From assembly GCA_026182355.1 (NCBI GenBank), contig JAPFBL010000068.1, positions 2,063,001 through 2,127,000 of the forward strand: a stretch of 64,000 nucleotides of DNA, in the 5' to 3' direction. Position numbers and translations under genes: made by a program. The notes below the pieces were generated by a model. The model was given only the letters and a program-made list of their open reading frames with translations. It was not told the origin of the DNA and ran no database searches. This document shows, one piece after another, positions 12,421 to 24,860 of this stretch. This stretch comes from Hermatobates lingyangjiaoensis. Taxonomy: Eukaryota > Arthropoda > Insecta > Hemiptera > Hermatobatidae. Every line of letters begins with the position of its first letter. The first letter of the stretch is position 1.

Positions 12421-13007
12421 ATACCCCAAAAATGTCGAGGAGTTTCATGAGTCATTCTTATAATCTATCGTAATTAATTAAAAAAATTGTTTACCTTAGG
12501 CGTTCCCTCGGGCGAATAAGGTAAAATACGTTTTCTTTTTATTTATTTATTAGAGTAAATTTGTCATAAGTTTTTATTATAACCGATCCTGTAGCCACAT
12601 AATTGAAATAATTAAATTAAAATTATCATTATTTCAACTAACATATTGAAGAATAGAATAGTTTGTAATCAGATAACCAATAATAATTTCATCGCTAGCA
12701 GAATAAAAATATTCATACTTATGGATTCAGAAGATTTCGTATCATTTGAGGTGAAAACGGTGCTGCAGCACAGTGCTTGAGAATCACTTGTCTAGAGTGA
12801 GATTTCAGACACTTATTCTTCTAATAGTTGACTCTTACGGGCCACTAGTGGCACATAGTGGGTTTGAAGTGTTACTTGCTAGATTTAAATCAATGGTCAA
12901 CCAGACAGGACTAAACGTAACTCAGTTCCATATTTTTCTTTCCAATGATCACATATAGACTCCATGAGGTATCCAAGAGGCGAATGTGTGACTCATTTAG
13001 ATTTGGC

Positions 13008-13143
13008 GCCTACAAGCCATGAGCGAGCTGCATTGCAGAAAGCATCACGCCACGTGGTGTCACCCATCCAAATCGTAACGACCTCGGAAGTTACTTAGCT
13101 TCGATGACCTACTGAAAACCGGGGTATTTAACGTGGGCTTATT
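13008..13143 (-). repeat. 5S rRNA-derived sequence (pseudogene or 5S-headed SINE)
   Basis: On the minus strand the segment reads like 5S rRNA. It has 'cccacgttaaatacc', 'ccggttttc', 'atcgaagctaag', then 'gatttggatgggtgac' (the internal control region equivalents of GAAGCTAAGC and TTGGATGGGTGACC), and ends in 'cttgtaggc'. The order and spacing follow a 5S gene, but the stretch between the A-box-like and C-box-like parts and the 3' third diverge strongly. It is therefore a pseudogene or a 5S-derived SINE head, not a functional 5S gene. Confidence 0.55.
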
Positions 13144-14141
13144 TTCAAGTAAATAATGAATTTTATTGACTATTTACTCATTCAAGTGATTAGTGTAGGG
13201 AATTTGTTCACAGGGTTCTAATTACTTTGATCTGCGGGTATTTTATAAGTATTTGACATCAAACAGCTTTACTTCATCACCAAAGAACAATAAATACAAA
13301 ATGTCCCACTTTTGTATAAATGCTTCAGAGTATATTCGTTGAATGGTAGGTACTGACGTGTAAGCCCTGTAGGATCACACGTGAACCAACATAAAGGACG
13401 GGGTTTTCAATCAGAAAACAACTTGAACAAAACAAAAATCCCGCCTATGCTGGGATTGCACGAGTGGCAATGTTATTTTTGGTAAGGATTTTTCATCTCT
13501 GTCCAAATATATATCATTCAAAGAATATCAATGGCACTGTAAAATAGACAGTGCCATAGAAATGTTTATTAACTTATCAACAAGATAACAACTACACAGT
13601 TTTGAATTATATATTCTACTATATACCGAAATAATTGAAGACCCACTCTATTGAATGTTTCGAATAATATTAATGGAAAGAGATAGCAGTGGAGATGGCA
13701 GTTGCTCAGGGCCTCTGCACAATAGCTTCCCAGATATTGTTCAACTCCCCTTGAACAGAGACTCGGGTCACCCTAAGCTTTGAGCAGTCCTCTACAACCT
13801 TAATAAAGGTAACTTCATTATTTATAAAATGGTAAAATATCCTCATTAATGAACAGTAATAGAGTTAATGTTTTATTAAGTTACAAGCTTTCTATTAAAT
13901 TCCTTTCCATTTCGATCAAATCATAAAATCAATACCTGTTTTATTTTCTCAAACCATTCTGTTCAAATTTTCAACACTCTATTTGTGACGATGATTAAAT
14001 AAATAACTATTTGCACTCGCAAATTATATATATATACATATATTGTAATATATAATTTATTTATTTTTAAGTTATATACGATATGATGTATATGTAATTA
14101 TATGTATTACAAGATTTCACAGTAAATACGTGAAATAAAAC
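13144..14141. other. gene-less stretch with a short perfect hairpin
   Basis: At 13531-13557 a perfect 10-bp stem (ATGGCACTGT with its complement) encloses a 7-base loop. Nothing coding. A (TA)-rich run lies at about 14025-14060. Confidence 0.45.
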
Positions 14142-14301
14142 TCAACATCTAAACCACAGTAAGAATATCAGAAATGTGACTAAGGTGTTTAAACCAAAAC
14201 AAGTAGTCTTTTTCAGAGACCTCATCATACTGATGATATCCATTTGTTTCAAATCTTAGTCTCATTTCTGTTTTTCTTACAGTGGTTTAGACGTTGATAT
14301 A
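14142..14301. mobile_element. fold-back MITE, AGATCT family
   Basis: The left arm 'catctaaaccacagtaag' and right arm 'cttacagtggtttagacg' are complementary. The arms continue inward through 'tcagaaatgtgac' and 'gtctcatttctg', and the centre holds 'agtctttttcagag'. About 160 bp, no ORF. Confidence 0.7.
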
Positions 14302-15115
14302 TGTATATAATTAAAAAATGTACCACTAGGAAGAGCACAAAAATGTGAAAGGGTGGGTTAAAACTTTCCAACTGATCCCAACACATAAGTAGCTGCACAC
14401 GATGGTATGTGTAGCCACGTTACCATCGTGGTCTGTTCAACCATTGATAATGAAATATTGAAAATAGTAGATAAAAGGAACAAGAAAGAAAAAGGAATTT
14501 CCTTTAATAAATAAATGTTATTGATTTTATAAACATTGATTTTAAATAAATTGAATGTATGCCTATTTAAATACGTGAAACGAAATGTCCTGTAAATGAC
14601 TACTATAAACAGTTATACAAAATCTAAAGATAAATGATACTTCTTGACAAGTAATGATTTTTTTAATTAGAATTTAAACAATATATATTCATTATTGACA
14701 TAGGGCGCAATGAAGCTTTGATTAGATATGTGGGTTGGACGATTTGAAATGGACCTCACAAACTAATTAGGCAGATCAACTTACAATCTATTGAATGTTG
14801 TGGCTCACGTGATGTTAATTATAAAATAATAAATAATTCAATAATATAAAGTAAGAAACTTAAATAAATAATTTAGAGTAATTTCAGTTGTTCTTCTGTA
14901 CTTTTACTTCTCAATGTAAAATTCAAGCTTTAGTTTATTGGCCTAACATTTTATTGATGATATGTCATTTAATTTTACTTATATTATCTGATGTCAAAAT
15001 AAAAAAAAATGAGACAAAAAATAAATGTTTTTTTTAATTTGCAAGGTTACAATTGTAGACCCGGGATCATTAGGTGAATTGAGTCTTACGTTCAATGACA
15101 AATCAAACTAGCTAA
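14302..15115. other. gene-less AT-rich stretch
   Basis: AT-rich sequence between the fold-back and the CpG-dense patch. Around 14399-14436 'cacgatggtatgtg' and 'taccatcgtg' form a short inverted pair. Nothing else supported. Confidence 0.4.
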
Positions 15116-15119
15116 AGAA

Positions 15120-15310
15120 TATCTCAGAACCCCTGAGCAACGCTGTCCTAATCGACTTGGAACCTCGGCTACTATCGATACCCGTGCCGACGCCCGCACG
15201 CTCTTCGCACGTAAGCGCACCCCCACGCGTTAACTCGCCAGCGCCATCTTGGTTACAGCGATCAATTTGCCTCGGTACATCTGTTCTCGCTGGTCCCATT
15301 GCCAAACTCA
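15120..15310. promoter_or_regulatory. CpG-dense GC-rich patch (candidate promoter, exon or insertion)
   Basis: By hand I count about 18 CpG dinucleotides between 15140 and 15280, far denser than anywhere else in the window. It contains GCGCCATCTTGG (15239-15250), the reverse complement of a YY1-type CCAAGATGGCGC site. An acceptor-like 'gaatatctcag' ends near 15126 and a donor-like CAC|GTAAGC sits near 15208. One frame between them is open (TPEQRCPNRLGTSATIDT begins it), so an exon of about 80 bp is possible. Other frames are also open, as expected of GC-rich DNA. Function unresolved. Confidence 0.35.
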
Positions 15311-15794
15311 GACCACTTGCTCTTCCATATTATTTAAATAATAAAAAATATTTTCATCATAATTAATAATATATTCAGACTTACTAAATGGAATATTTGT
15401 CAACTTAACATTTAGTCGTGACAACTCATTGACCTCGTTCATGCCTGGCATTTCAAACTTAATTACTATAATTATTTTTACTTTAAATATCCATTCTTCT
15501 ACTCAAATGAATTGCCATATTATTATTTATCCCATATTCTTTTTTTATATTCATAATTTATTAGAATAACAGTATTGGAAGACATTTTTGAGAATCTATT
15601 TTTAGACACATGACGTCTCCATGACCAATGACCTGAGTCACCTTAACTATATAAAGAATGTTACTTGTTCCGAGGTTAGTAATAGGGAAACTGTAAATGC
15701 GTAAATTTTACTTATTTAGTATTTATAAATAGAATGTACTAAAGTACATGCCAACTTGTGTTAGGTACTTACAATTCAATAGATATATATTTTC

Positions 15795-15836
15795 TCCTTT
15801 CCTGAAGACGGCAAGAAAGCCGAAATTATCAAGAAT
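15795..15836 (+). ncRNA. hammerhead-like motif
   Basis: CTGAAGA (15802-15808), one extra C, stem GGC-aagaaa-GCC (15810-15821), GAA (15822-15824), then ATTATC. Stem II is perfect. The palindrome after GAA is imperfect, so this copy is worn. Confidence 0.25.
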
Positions 15837-15865
15837 CGTAATGTTGGTCTCTTTGTGTGTTTTCT

Positions 15866-15996
15866 AATTGTATCATCTAAACCACAGTATGAAAATCAGA
15901 AAAATGGCTTATATCTTTCAACCATAACAAGGTGGTCTTCGTCAGAGTCTGACTGATCAGTTAGTTTAGTCTAGTTAGTTTTAGACATTGATTTTT
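15866..15996. mobile_element. fold-back MITE, AGATCT family, partial right arm
   Basis: The left arm is intact: 'catctaaaccacagtatg', then 'ctttcaaccataacaagg' and 'tggtcttcgtcagag'. On the minus strand this reads CTGACGA, one base, GACC...GGTT, GAA, AGATAT (15911-15945), a hammerhead-like core. The right arm is reduced to 'gttttagacattga'. Confidence 0.55.
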
Positions 15997-16544
15997 TCGA
16001 TAGTCTTCGATGTACTCGTGTGAGTGCATCTTTCTCGCCTTATCTTCTCGTCCGATAATATTGACCGTAGTAAGTGTTTTTTAATGTTTATTGTTTTTTT
16101 TAAAGAAAGAGTATAGCCTTGGGGGCCTTAGCGGTGCTTATATATTCATACAATACTTATATATTTTATACAAAAAACTAAATATTTTGTATATATGTAT
16201 CTATTTCAAAATAAAAAAAATATTTATAAGATTTTAACATTATATATCTATATAAAATAAAGAATAAAATATATAGTATACATTTGTAGGAGTACTTGGC
16301 ATTCTTTTAATATATTAAACGCACCACCATTGTTTGATTGACGTGACAACAGCAATGCCAGGTCAGGCGGTCCTCCGCACTCTCCGTAGTAGGTGTTTTG
16401 TTCTGAGTACCATAATTTTCAGTTCTATAACATCTACTAGGTCCAACGTTATGTATAAAATTAAAAAAAAATACTACCACGAAGACAGCATGTGAATTTA
16501 CACAAAAAGAACACATAGAATAACTGATATAACTATATATATCA

Positions 16545-16681
16545 ATGATCAAACCACAATATGAAATGGGAAAACAAGACTAATATCTTTCAACCGTAAC
16601 AAGCGGTCTTCGTCGTAACCCAACTGAGTTGGGTTTTTGAATCTGACGAAGACCAATGATCAAAATGGTTTGATCATTGAT
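16545..16681. mobile_element. fold-back MITE, AGATCT family, rearranged centre
   Basis: Outer arms 'caatgatcaaacca' and 'tggtttgatcattg' are perfect complements. An inner palindrome 'aacccaactgagttgggtt' occupies the centre. On the minus strand at 16583-16616 the core reads ACGACGA, one base, GACCG-cttgtta-CGGTT, GAA, AGATAT. The right arm has lost its inner part. Confidence 0.6.
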
Positions 16682-18457
16682 TGTTATTTCACATGTTTAT
16701 GTGAAAACTTTTTAACTATACATATGAACGTGTGAATCATTATATGAAAGTAAGGAAGAGGACTAGCATCTTTTGCCAGCGTCAAAACTCGATAAAGAGA
16801 AATAGTGTAGAATATATGTGGTCGAAGTAACAGAAAAATAATGATATATAACAAACACAAAGCAACTCACTATTATATTATTTATACTGCCTCGATTCAG
16901 GGAGAAAGCTCCTAGAAGCTCGTTTACATCCAGATGGATATCTCCATGATGGATAGGTTTTTAATTATATTTTAATTTCTATAAATTTATTTATACTTAG
17001 TTGTTAATAAACCTTATTATCATTTATATTTATCTTAATTTAATTAATTATTTTTCAGTTTATTAATATTTCTGTTTACTTTTTTTATTAGAGCTCTTCT
17101 ATTAGTATTTTATTATCATTTTCTTCTCAATTACTTCTTCTTCTGCTACTTTCGAGTAGTTGTTTCGTTTTTGATGTGGCCACTCTGAACTTATTCCGAG
17201 AATCTGTTCAGATGGGTTTCGTCTTCTCACGGTGCCATAACTTTTATATCTGATTTTGTGAAAATGTAAACATGTAAAAGCAGTTTCTCTTTTTTGTAGG
17301 TGGATTTTTACAGATATTTCCATATCTTTATTCATCCTACTTCGAACTAATAGTTTTGAAAATATACAAGATAAACATAAAGAATTTCTTTCAAATACAT
17401 TTTCCTTCACTAAAGTAAATTGCAGATGATTTTTGCTACATTCACTTTTGTATCAATAAATAAAGCAAATAATCATCAATTAAAAGAAAATCAGTGGTCT
17501 GGCTACTGTTGCGCTTTGTCTGCTATTAGGTTGAATGGAGGTGTCAAATTATTTTTAAGTGTAATTCGCATTTGAGTATCTAAGTTCCGGGTAGCCCTTT
17601 TTTGTCCTCATCAAAACTATACTAGAGAAACTTTTGGTAATAATAACAAGTTTACTTACACAAGAGTACAGGTTCACTATACAACGAAAATTTGTAAATG
17701 ATAACTATAACGATTAAGTGAGCAAGTAGAGTTATAACTGACGGTCCAGTCAGCGCTCAACAGAAGGCATTGCTGCTAATCAGATGTCATTATAACATTA
17801 TGATTGGTAAACTACGCAGTGACCAGCACAAACTGATTTTATTATGATTTACCGAATATTACAGAAACAGTGAAGTGCAATGAATGATTCATTTGATTCA
17901 GCGAATTGAGAGCAGCAACTCAACCGTAAGATTCGTGGCAATCAATGGCGAGACAGCTCCTCGCGTCATTGAGGAACGCTTCAATTTATATTTATATTAT
18001 TTATATTTATAATTTATGTATTATCGTCAACACCAATGTTAAAATTTGGATAAATGTGTAGTTTGTATTTTAAGAAATATAAGAGAGGGAGAGAGAGATT
18101 TTTGAATGTATACTGACTCGTCCAAACCTCACATAACTGACTGACTCTCCACCTAGATTGAAAAGCACTCATATAGTTAATTAAAACGTAAATGGTCCCA
18201 AAGGATTAATTAAATAAATCGCTAAGGGTGAAAACTAAAGAAACTTACTTGGATATTTAGATGGCTCGTTATCATTGAAGGAGGTACACTATGACTGATT
18301 AACGGGACTACACTCATAATGTAGGGTGTTTTTCTCCTCGCAATAAGATCACATCTCTCCTGATGACGATATCCAAGTGTGTTTTCTAAGTATTTTCACT
18401 TTTGGATTTATTTATAGCTATACATAAAAAGAATAAATACATAAAATAAAAATTAAT
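16682..18457. other. gene-less AT-rich stretch
   Basis: A 102-residue minus frame (17102-17410) is lysine-rich with no domain I recognise. A worn fragment of the ATAT fold-back family ('ctcctgatgacgatatccaa' and a T-rich tail) lies at about 18355-18420. Confidence 0.4.
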
Positions 18458-18617
18458 CGTCTATAACACAGTAAAAAATTCAGAAATATGACTTAGATCT
18501 TTCAACTACAACAACTGATCTTCATCAGTATGAGTCAAACTCTGATGAAGACTAACTGTTTTGGTTGAAAGATCTAAGTCATATTTTTTAATTTTTAATC
18601 TGGTTTTAGATGTTGAT
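18458..18617. mobile_element. best-preserved fold-back MITE, AGATCT family
   Basis: Both arms survive. The left reads 'gacttagatctttcaacta...gatcttcatcag' and the right reads 'ctctgatgaagac...ggttgaaagatctaagtc'. Each arm therefore carries a hammerhead-like core pointing outward. About 160 bp with no ORF. The family recurs at 5.0, 8.1, 14.2, 15.9, 16.6 and (fragment) 45.4 kb. Confidence 0.7.
18538..18580 (+). ncRNA. hammerhead-like motif, AGATCT stem III
   Basis: CTGATGA (18542-18548), one extra A, stem II GACTA...TGGTT (18550-18566, with G-T wobbles), GAA (18567-18569), palindrome AGATCT (18570-18575), then A at the cleavage position. The bases ACT before the box (18539-18541) pair with AGT after it (18577-18579) as stem I. 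The mirror arm of the element carries a second copy on the minus strand. Confidence 0.35.
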
Positions 18618-19690
18618 TACCATGTAAACTAGTTGGAATTGTTTTTATATAATAAATGCTATTATTATTGTGACTATATATATAGAAAACTGAGAAAAAG
18701 GTGGTCCATCATGTCTGATAAAAAACTAAAACTGACACAATGGCATATATTATAAAGCACTATTTGTTATCTTTATTTTGAACAAAAGCGCGTTTCCTCT
18801 GTTATTTTATTTCTTGTATTTTTTAGATTTATATTTTCTCAATTCTGATTTTGCTTAGTTCTTATAATATATTTATATGGCTTCAGTTTTCGTATAATAT
18901 AAAAGTGCTGTATTAGGGTCTTTTGACATAGACTTTGTTCATGTATCTATTATTTAAGAAAATGATTTTTTTATCTGACTTTGGTAGGGAGGGTGGCTCC
19001 CAATCTCATTCTGTGCTGTAATCGAGTTGAAGGTTAGACAAAATACTCCACCCTTAGGGCATTAACATTTAATCATCTAGGTTACGTCATTAAATTTGTA
19101 ATGTTCCCAAGATCAACTTATTTGCCAAGTTCAAAATAAATGCTATCTATTTTGACCATCCCAGGCCAAGTAAGGTAGCTTAAAACCTAATTCTTAAATG
19201 TTTGTGTTTTATTTTGTTGTGATCAATGAAGCATCAGATGTATCAAATACTCCACAAATCAATTTTTATTTGTACTGTTGAAAATAACTTGGAATTTTTT
19301 GAAAATTAGCTAGTTTTTCTAAAATTAAAGTAAAAATTTGGCTGTGACTTTTACTTGTAATTTTTTATTGAAACATTGGCATATGTGGACTGGACTTTTG
19401 TCAAATGGGAGTTCTAACTTATTTCAGGATTGTACTCTACTTTCTCAGTTAATAAGGAAAAAAAACATCGCGAATTCTGTTCATTATCACCTCTCCATTC
19501 CACTGTGGAGAATGAGGTGCATTTGATATGTGTGGAATGTATTTTATTTAACAGGAAGAAAGTTTTAGTTCAAACTGAAAACTTTTAGTCGGATGGTTTT
19601 GCTTTTAATTAATATACATCACACGGTGAGCCATTAAAAAGTCGTCGTTTTAGTGTGAAGGACCTAAGTCAGATAACATTGTCGTTGAGG
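18618..19690. other. gene-less AT-rich stretch
   Basis: No coding signal or repeat recognised. Confidence 0.4.
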
Positions 19691-19697
19691 TAAACAT

Positions 19698-19945
19698 CGA
19701 TCACACGAGTTGAAACTCCGTACCTCAGGCAATGTTACGGTCAATCTATATATTACAAATGACACATAGATCATGGGTTAAATACCTTTACATGAGACAT
19801 TGTTACAGTCTACCCATAGATTTGAAACAGCTCACAGATCATGGCCTGAATACTCTTAGGTTGGCTGCAGTGCAGCCCATTAAGAACAAATGTGAGCCGA
19901 ACATTGGCCCTTTGCGATACCACACAATGAACACATTCTATTAGG
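19698..19945. repeat. degenerate tandem repeat, left part
   Basis: Units of roughly 60-70 bp share 'cagatcatgggttaaatac', 'ctttacatgagacattgtta' and 'agtctaccca'. Copies of the key motif begin near 19699 (worn), 19766 and 19834. The array resumes at 20168 beyond a SINE insertion. Confidence 0.55.
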
Positions 19946-19975
19946 ATAACTAAGTTAGGAATCTTTAAATGCAAA

Positions 19976-20166
19976 TACACTTAAGTTAAAGATCCCTAAC
20001 TCAAGTATATTTAGAGTGGGCTCTTTAACGAGTACCTGACACCATACAGTCCTGAGACCGACGGCACAGACTTTACGCGTGAATAAGTCGAGGTCCAGAG
20101 TCAGAGTGAGTATTAAACCTCGTATCTTAATACGAGGATAGCCACTGGGCTATCCTGGCCCCTATT
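19976..20166 (-). mobile_element. tRNA-derived SINE inserted in the degenerate satellite
   Basis: On the minus strand it starts 'ggggccaggatagcccagtgg' (box A region), runs through 'gactctggacctcgactta' and 'ttcacgcg', and ends with the family tail 'ccgtcggtctcaggactg', 'gtcaggtactcgttaaag'. Box B is damaged ('gaggtttaatactc'). The flanks on both sides are the same satellite, so it inserted into a pre-existing array. Confidence 0.6.
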
Positions 20167-20167
20167 A

Positions 20168-20340
20168 AATACCCGTACATCCGACAACTCACAGATCACG
20201 GGTTAAATACCCTTGCTTCAGTAATGCTATAATCTATCCACTGGCACACAGATCACGGGTTGAAGGCATTTACATCAGGCAATGTTATCTTCTATCCACA
20301 GGTCGCAGATGGCTTACAGACCGCACGCAGAAGACGCATA
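20168..20340. repeat. degenerate tandem repeat, right part
   Basis: Continues the array at 19698-19945: 'cacagatcacgggttaaata' at about 20190 and 'cacagatcacgggttgaagg' at about 20247, each followed by 'catcaggcaatgttat'-type sequence and 'tctatccac'. Confidence 0.55.
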
Positions 20341-22530
20341 CTTCATCTCGTCACTGCATATAACAGTCCGATTAGATTCAATGGAATACTATCTTGTCTA
20401 AACAATAAGATTAGTTTAATGGTATTTCTTCAACTTCAACTTCAAAGTTTGTTTGAATTGTCTATGTAGAATCCTTTTCATCTTCAAGGTTAACAGTCAA
20501 TGAATGAGGAATGTAGAAACCGGTTACTACTGGGGAGCTGAAGAAAGATTGTAGCTTATCCTAGTGCATTGTACATCCAATGCCACCGTCATATCAGAGT
20601 TTCAACGGAATAGTATATGTGAGGGTGAAATATTATTAAATATAAATCGATTTTTTTTTCATTTTACAAAATATTGTTCTTTAAAAGTGTTTCAACAACC
20701 AATTTTTGTCTGGCAGTAGTTATAAAAGTAGGCTTTGCTTAAAAAAACGTGGAAAATGCAAAACTTTCTTACTTATATGTCAAACTAAAACAGTCAGTTC
20801 CGTTTTTTTTAAAAAAGTGTTGTTGTTTTTAGTAGAAAACTGTCCGCATTATTTTGCTTAAAATTGCTATGTTCTGACTTTTTAGTTAGCATTTAATGTG
20901 CTTTGGGTTGATACTGGTAGAAATCGTACTTCAAGCTCAAGAATTTTAAGAAGGCTCTTCCAAAATTGGAATGAACTCATTTGCTAATTTGACCCGGACA
21001 TTGAATAAAACACGGATTTAATGTACAGTATTGTATATTTAATATGGTTAAGTAGCTTCTGTTTTTAACTTGTTATGAATTAATTAATACGATCCTCTAT
21101 AAATGAAGTCCACTCTTGCACTTCAAGTGACTGGCAGTAAATATTAAAATGCAAACACATTTAGAAAGCATTTAGACTTTATATTTGATTAGCAATTGTA
21201 TAGAGATAGCTTTAATTGTTAAATAATTATAAATTATTTAAATGGATATTTATAATGAAAGTCGTATGATGTCTCACTCCAGATTTCTTGTTCAATTATA
21301 CATCTCATAGACCCTGGCTGTTCATATTACTGTACTTTAAACAAGACTTTTGTACACAAGACAGTCAAGAGTTACTTTTGCAGTCAGAAGTGTGAATGCT
21401 GCCTGTAAATGAAGAAATTGTTTTCCTATAATTGTTTAAAATAATTGTTACTTTAGTAAACTTTCTTAAAACAGTTTAAGCAATCTAGTTTAAATCGTTT
21501 TAAGATGTAAAAGCTTTAATTTAGTACCTAAACAAGATTTGATCACACCCTTTTAGCGTGATTGACGAACATGTTTAATCACTAAGAAGATTCTTTTGAA
21601 GACCTTTCCATTTGTTTTTTTTAATAAAGAGGCCATTAATATTGGGACTTTAATTTCCAGTGGGGAAGTTACATTAACAGCCTCAAAGGAATGCCTTTCA
21701 CAAGCAAGAAGGCTTTTTAAGATCAATATTCTCTGGAAGGCTTGGATATATAGAAATATCATAACCGAATGTTTCTTTAAGAATAACCATAAGTTACCTC
21801 CTGTACTCCTAACTATAATACTTATTTTCTCAGAATTCCTGTATAGTTTCCTTATTCTGTTACTCTTCAGGTAATTGGCAAAGAGTGGGGGTTCTGTATC
21901 ATAAATGGAGCTAGCATTGCTGTTTTACTTTTCTATAACTAAACGATAAAATTTGATTTCAAGCTTTGAGTCCCTTCAGTGCACTTTTAATGTTTTTTTC
22001 TATACCGTCTCTATGTATCTGGATTAAAAACACGCTACAAGTCATGCAGTTTAATAGGTAACTTGATATTTCACCTAAAAATAGTTAAGATGAGCTGTAT
22101 TTTTGTTAGACAATATTGCTTCATAGGTTATCGACTTTTGGCCCATTATCTGTATTATAGACCGTTTAATGTGTTAAAGAAAAATGAAATTTTGAAAAGC
22201 TCAGGGAGTAATAGCTTTATGATGGTTTTGACAAGTTCTAAAACGATAACGTTGCTAACACAACAGACAGTTAAAGAAATGCTACAGTCTCAACTATATT
22301 TTATAATGCTGCCCTGACAGAATTGTCATAACTTCATTTCCTACCAGAATGGGAGGAAAAGAATACTTCAAGACAAATCCATGAAATCGAGTACACTATA
22401 TCCTCTTGAACTATTAACTGAAGAGTTATTGAACAAATCTGACGTGGAGTGCACTTAACTTTACTAAGAGTAGTACACAAAAAAAAACCCAGCGTACAAC
22501 GAATATCTAATAAGTAAGATTAGTAAGATT
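20341..22530. other. gene-less AT-rich stretch
   Basis: Several short open frames (about 21553-21874 on both strands and 22063-22317) have no recognisable domain. Nothing supported. Confidence 0.4.
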
Positions 22531-22534
22531 CATT

Positions 22535-22812
22535 AAGAGGGCCACGTTAGCTCAATGGCATCGTGCTCACCTCTGGATTGGTAGGTCCGAGGCTCAATAC
22601 CCTCGCTGGCCCTAGATTTATTCACGTGGGAGATGAATAAATTTGACTACGTTGTCCCTCGGAGTACATGTACCCTCGGGCACGTGTACTCTAGGTGTAC
22701 GTGTTAATCCGTCAGTCCCAAGCCTGTACGATATCAGATACTCGCTAAAGATCCTTACTCTAAATACATTTGAGTAGACAAAATTTAGGACTCCCAATGT
22801 AGAATCAATCAT
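22535..22812 (+). mobile_element. tRNA-derived SINE, near full length with insertion
   Basis: Box A-type GTTAGCTCAATGG at about 22544 and box B-type GAGGCTCAATACC at about 22590. The body 'tttattcacgtgggagatg' and the tail 'gtcagtcccaagcctgtacg', 'atactcgctaaagatcc', 'atttaggactcccaatgtag' follow. A short extra segment with repeats of 'acatgtaccc/cacgtgtac' (about 22660-22705) interrupts the body relative to the 56-kb copy. Confidence 0.75.
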
Positions 22813-24860
22813 TTTTGTGTGGTGTCACAAAGGGTCAATGTTCAGCCTATGCATGTTCCCTTGTGAGAATGCCCCTGCAACATAACTTAACCAACATAAC
22901 CTATAGGTTTAGTAAATTAATATCGAAGGCATGTTGAAATTATCAGTGAGTTTTTCCGTTCATTCTATTTCTGGTGATGAGTAAAAGAATTTAGGGTCTA
23001 GACTACACATAATCGCCAAATCATTCATAACAATTTGGTAATATTGAAAAAAATGTTATTCATTTCTAGGAGGGAATTTAACTACCATTTGTAAGAAGGC
23101 CTTGTGCGGATGCACCTGTTGCACCTGCTCAGGACCCCCCTCCTCCCACATACACCCAAAAGTAGATTGAGGATTATCTATGTGATCCGGAGTATCATCT
23201 TAATGGCAATAAAATAATTATTTATACTACGGGGTTAAGAATACTGCCAGGGCTGGATTTCCACTAAGCTAATCATGTGCTTAAGGTATCAAAGGAATGG
23301 GGAGCCGCCATAGATTTGTCAATCATGCGCTGTTATGCTCATGAAAGTATAGTTCTAGATTTATAAATTTTATTATGTAGGTGCAGAATTGTATTAAGAT
23401 TAAGGCTGAAGAAAAAAACGGAACTGAAGTTGAGCAATCTAGAAGAAATTTCAGAATGTTCAGATAGTTGTTTAAGAAGTGAGTGAGTGAGTGAGATAAT
23501 GAATGATCTCATTGACTGTATGTTTTGCACAAATTACTGACTTGCATTAGGATTTTTTGTTTTAATGTCAACTTTCCCGAAACATTTCTGGGCTGTAAAG
23601 CAAGGTACATCTTAACTAGATATAATGAGTGCAATTAATGTAAACATTTCAAAACAAAGTTGACAGTTATTAGTATTAATGACAGAATCTGTGGAAAATA
23701 GGAATGAAACCCAAAGTATTTGGTTTCAAGAAAATAAATTGGTATCTACTGCTTAATAGTTTTAACAACTTTTTGGAACTTCAAAAATCAAGACGATAGA
23801 ATGAATGCGAAGTGACTGACTAAAGTGATTTATAGATTACTGAAAATTAAATGAAAAATATTTTCATTAAATAATAGTATTACTAATGATAAACAAGTTG
23901 AATTTAAAATTCAAAATATCTAAAATACATTTTAGATTCTTTCCGACGTATATTCTGAAATGAATAATGTGTTTGTTATGTACATCGATATATCAAATAC
24001 TTACACCGTTTCATCGCTATTTTATACGTCTGCAGGGATGCATCAACATAACAGGAAATAATTACGGAACATCAAATGAATACTATTGGTGAAGCATTTC
24101 AACATACTATTATTACCTTTGGCCTTCTATTGTGCACGATGAAATTATTGTTACATTCTCTCCTGTTGCGTCATATTATTTATTTCTGTAGATGCAGTAC
24201 TATAAAATAAAAACACGAGTGGTTCCTTAAAAAAATAAATCAATTAATATATTTTTGCTTGATGTAAAGTATAACGTTTATCTTGTTTTGTTCCATGATT
24301 CACGTTTCTGAATGCAAATTCCTTTTATGTGGAATTCTTTTTTAATTAGAACTTTGTCTTTGTTTGAATTTTCTTTCCTTTCTGCGCTTTACTCAAATAA
24401 ATTAATTTTAGAGTTTACATCTTTTTGAGATAATTCTTTTGGTCGGTTAACTTTCTATTTACCCTTCTGCTAACGGTTTCATAGCAATCTTCTTAATTCA
24501 TTTTATGGTTCATATTCTTCCACTTCTTCCTTCTCTTGTCATAATTATTTTGAGGATTTTTATATGAGTATTTACAGAACTTTGTTATTATTATTATTTT
24601 TTGTATTTTAAGATTTAAATTGCTTAGATATATTATTTTTAATAGTTGAATGCATTTTCTTAATTTTTGTACCATTATTTGTCTTTATTTTTATTGTAAC
24701 TGGAGAGTATTTTTAAGGATTACTCTTTTCAAACTTTTAGCAATTATATCATAAATATGTGCACATATTGGTAGTCCCAGGGATGTTAGAGCAGTGTTTC
24801 ATAGCTGATACTGCTGGTTGTTGTTGGATCGTTTTCAAACACTATCCAAATTCAGGGTCG
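22813..24860. other. gene-less AT-rich stretch
   Basis: Contains a short (GTGA)n run at about 23480-23495. No coding signal. The sequence leads directly into the 29-bp minisatellite. Confidence 0.4.

Noticed and set aside
13531..13557. MicroRNA-like hairpin whose arm begins AATGGCACTG, like the start of miR-263/183
   Set aside because: The stem is only 10 bp with a 7-base loop and does not extend. Only the first ten bases agree, so it cannot be a precursor of that family.
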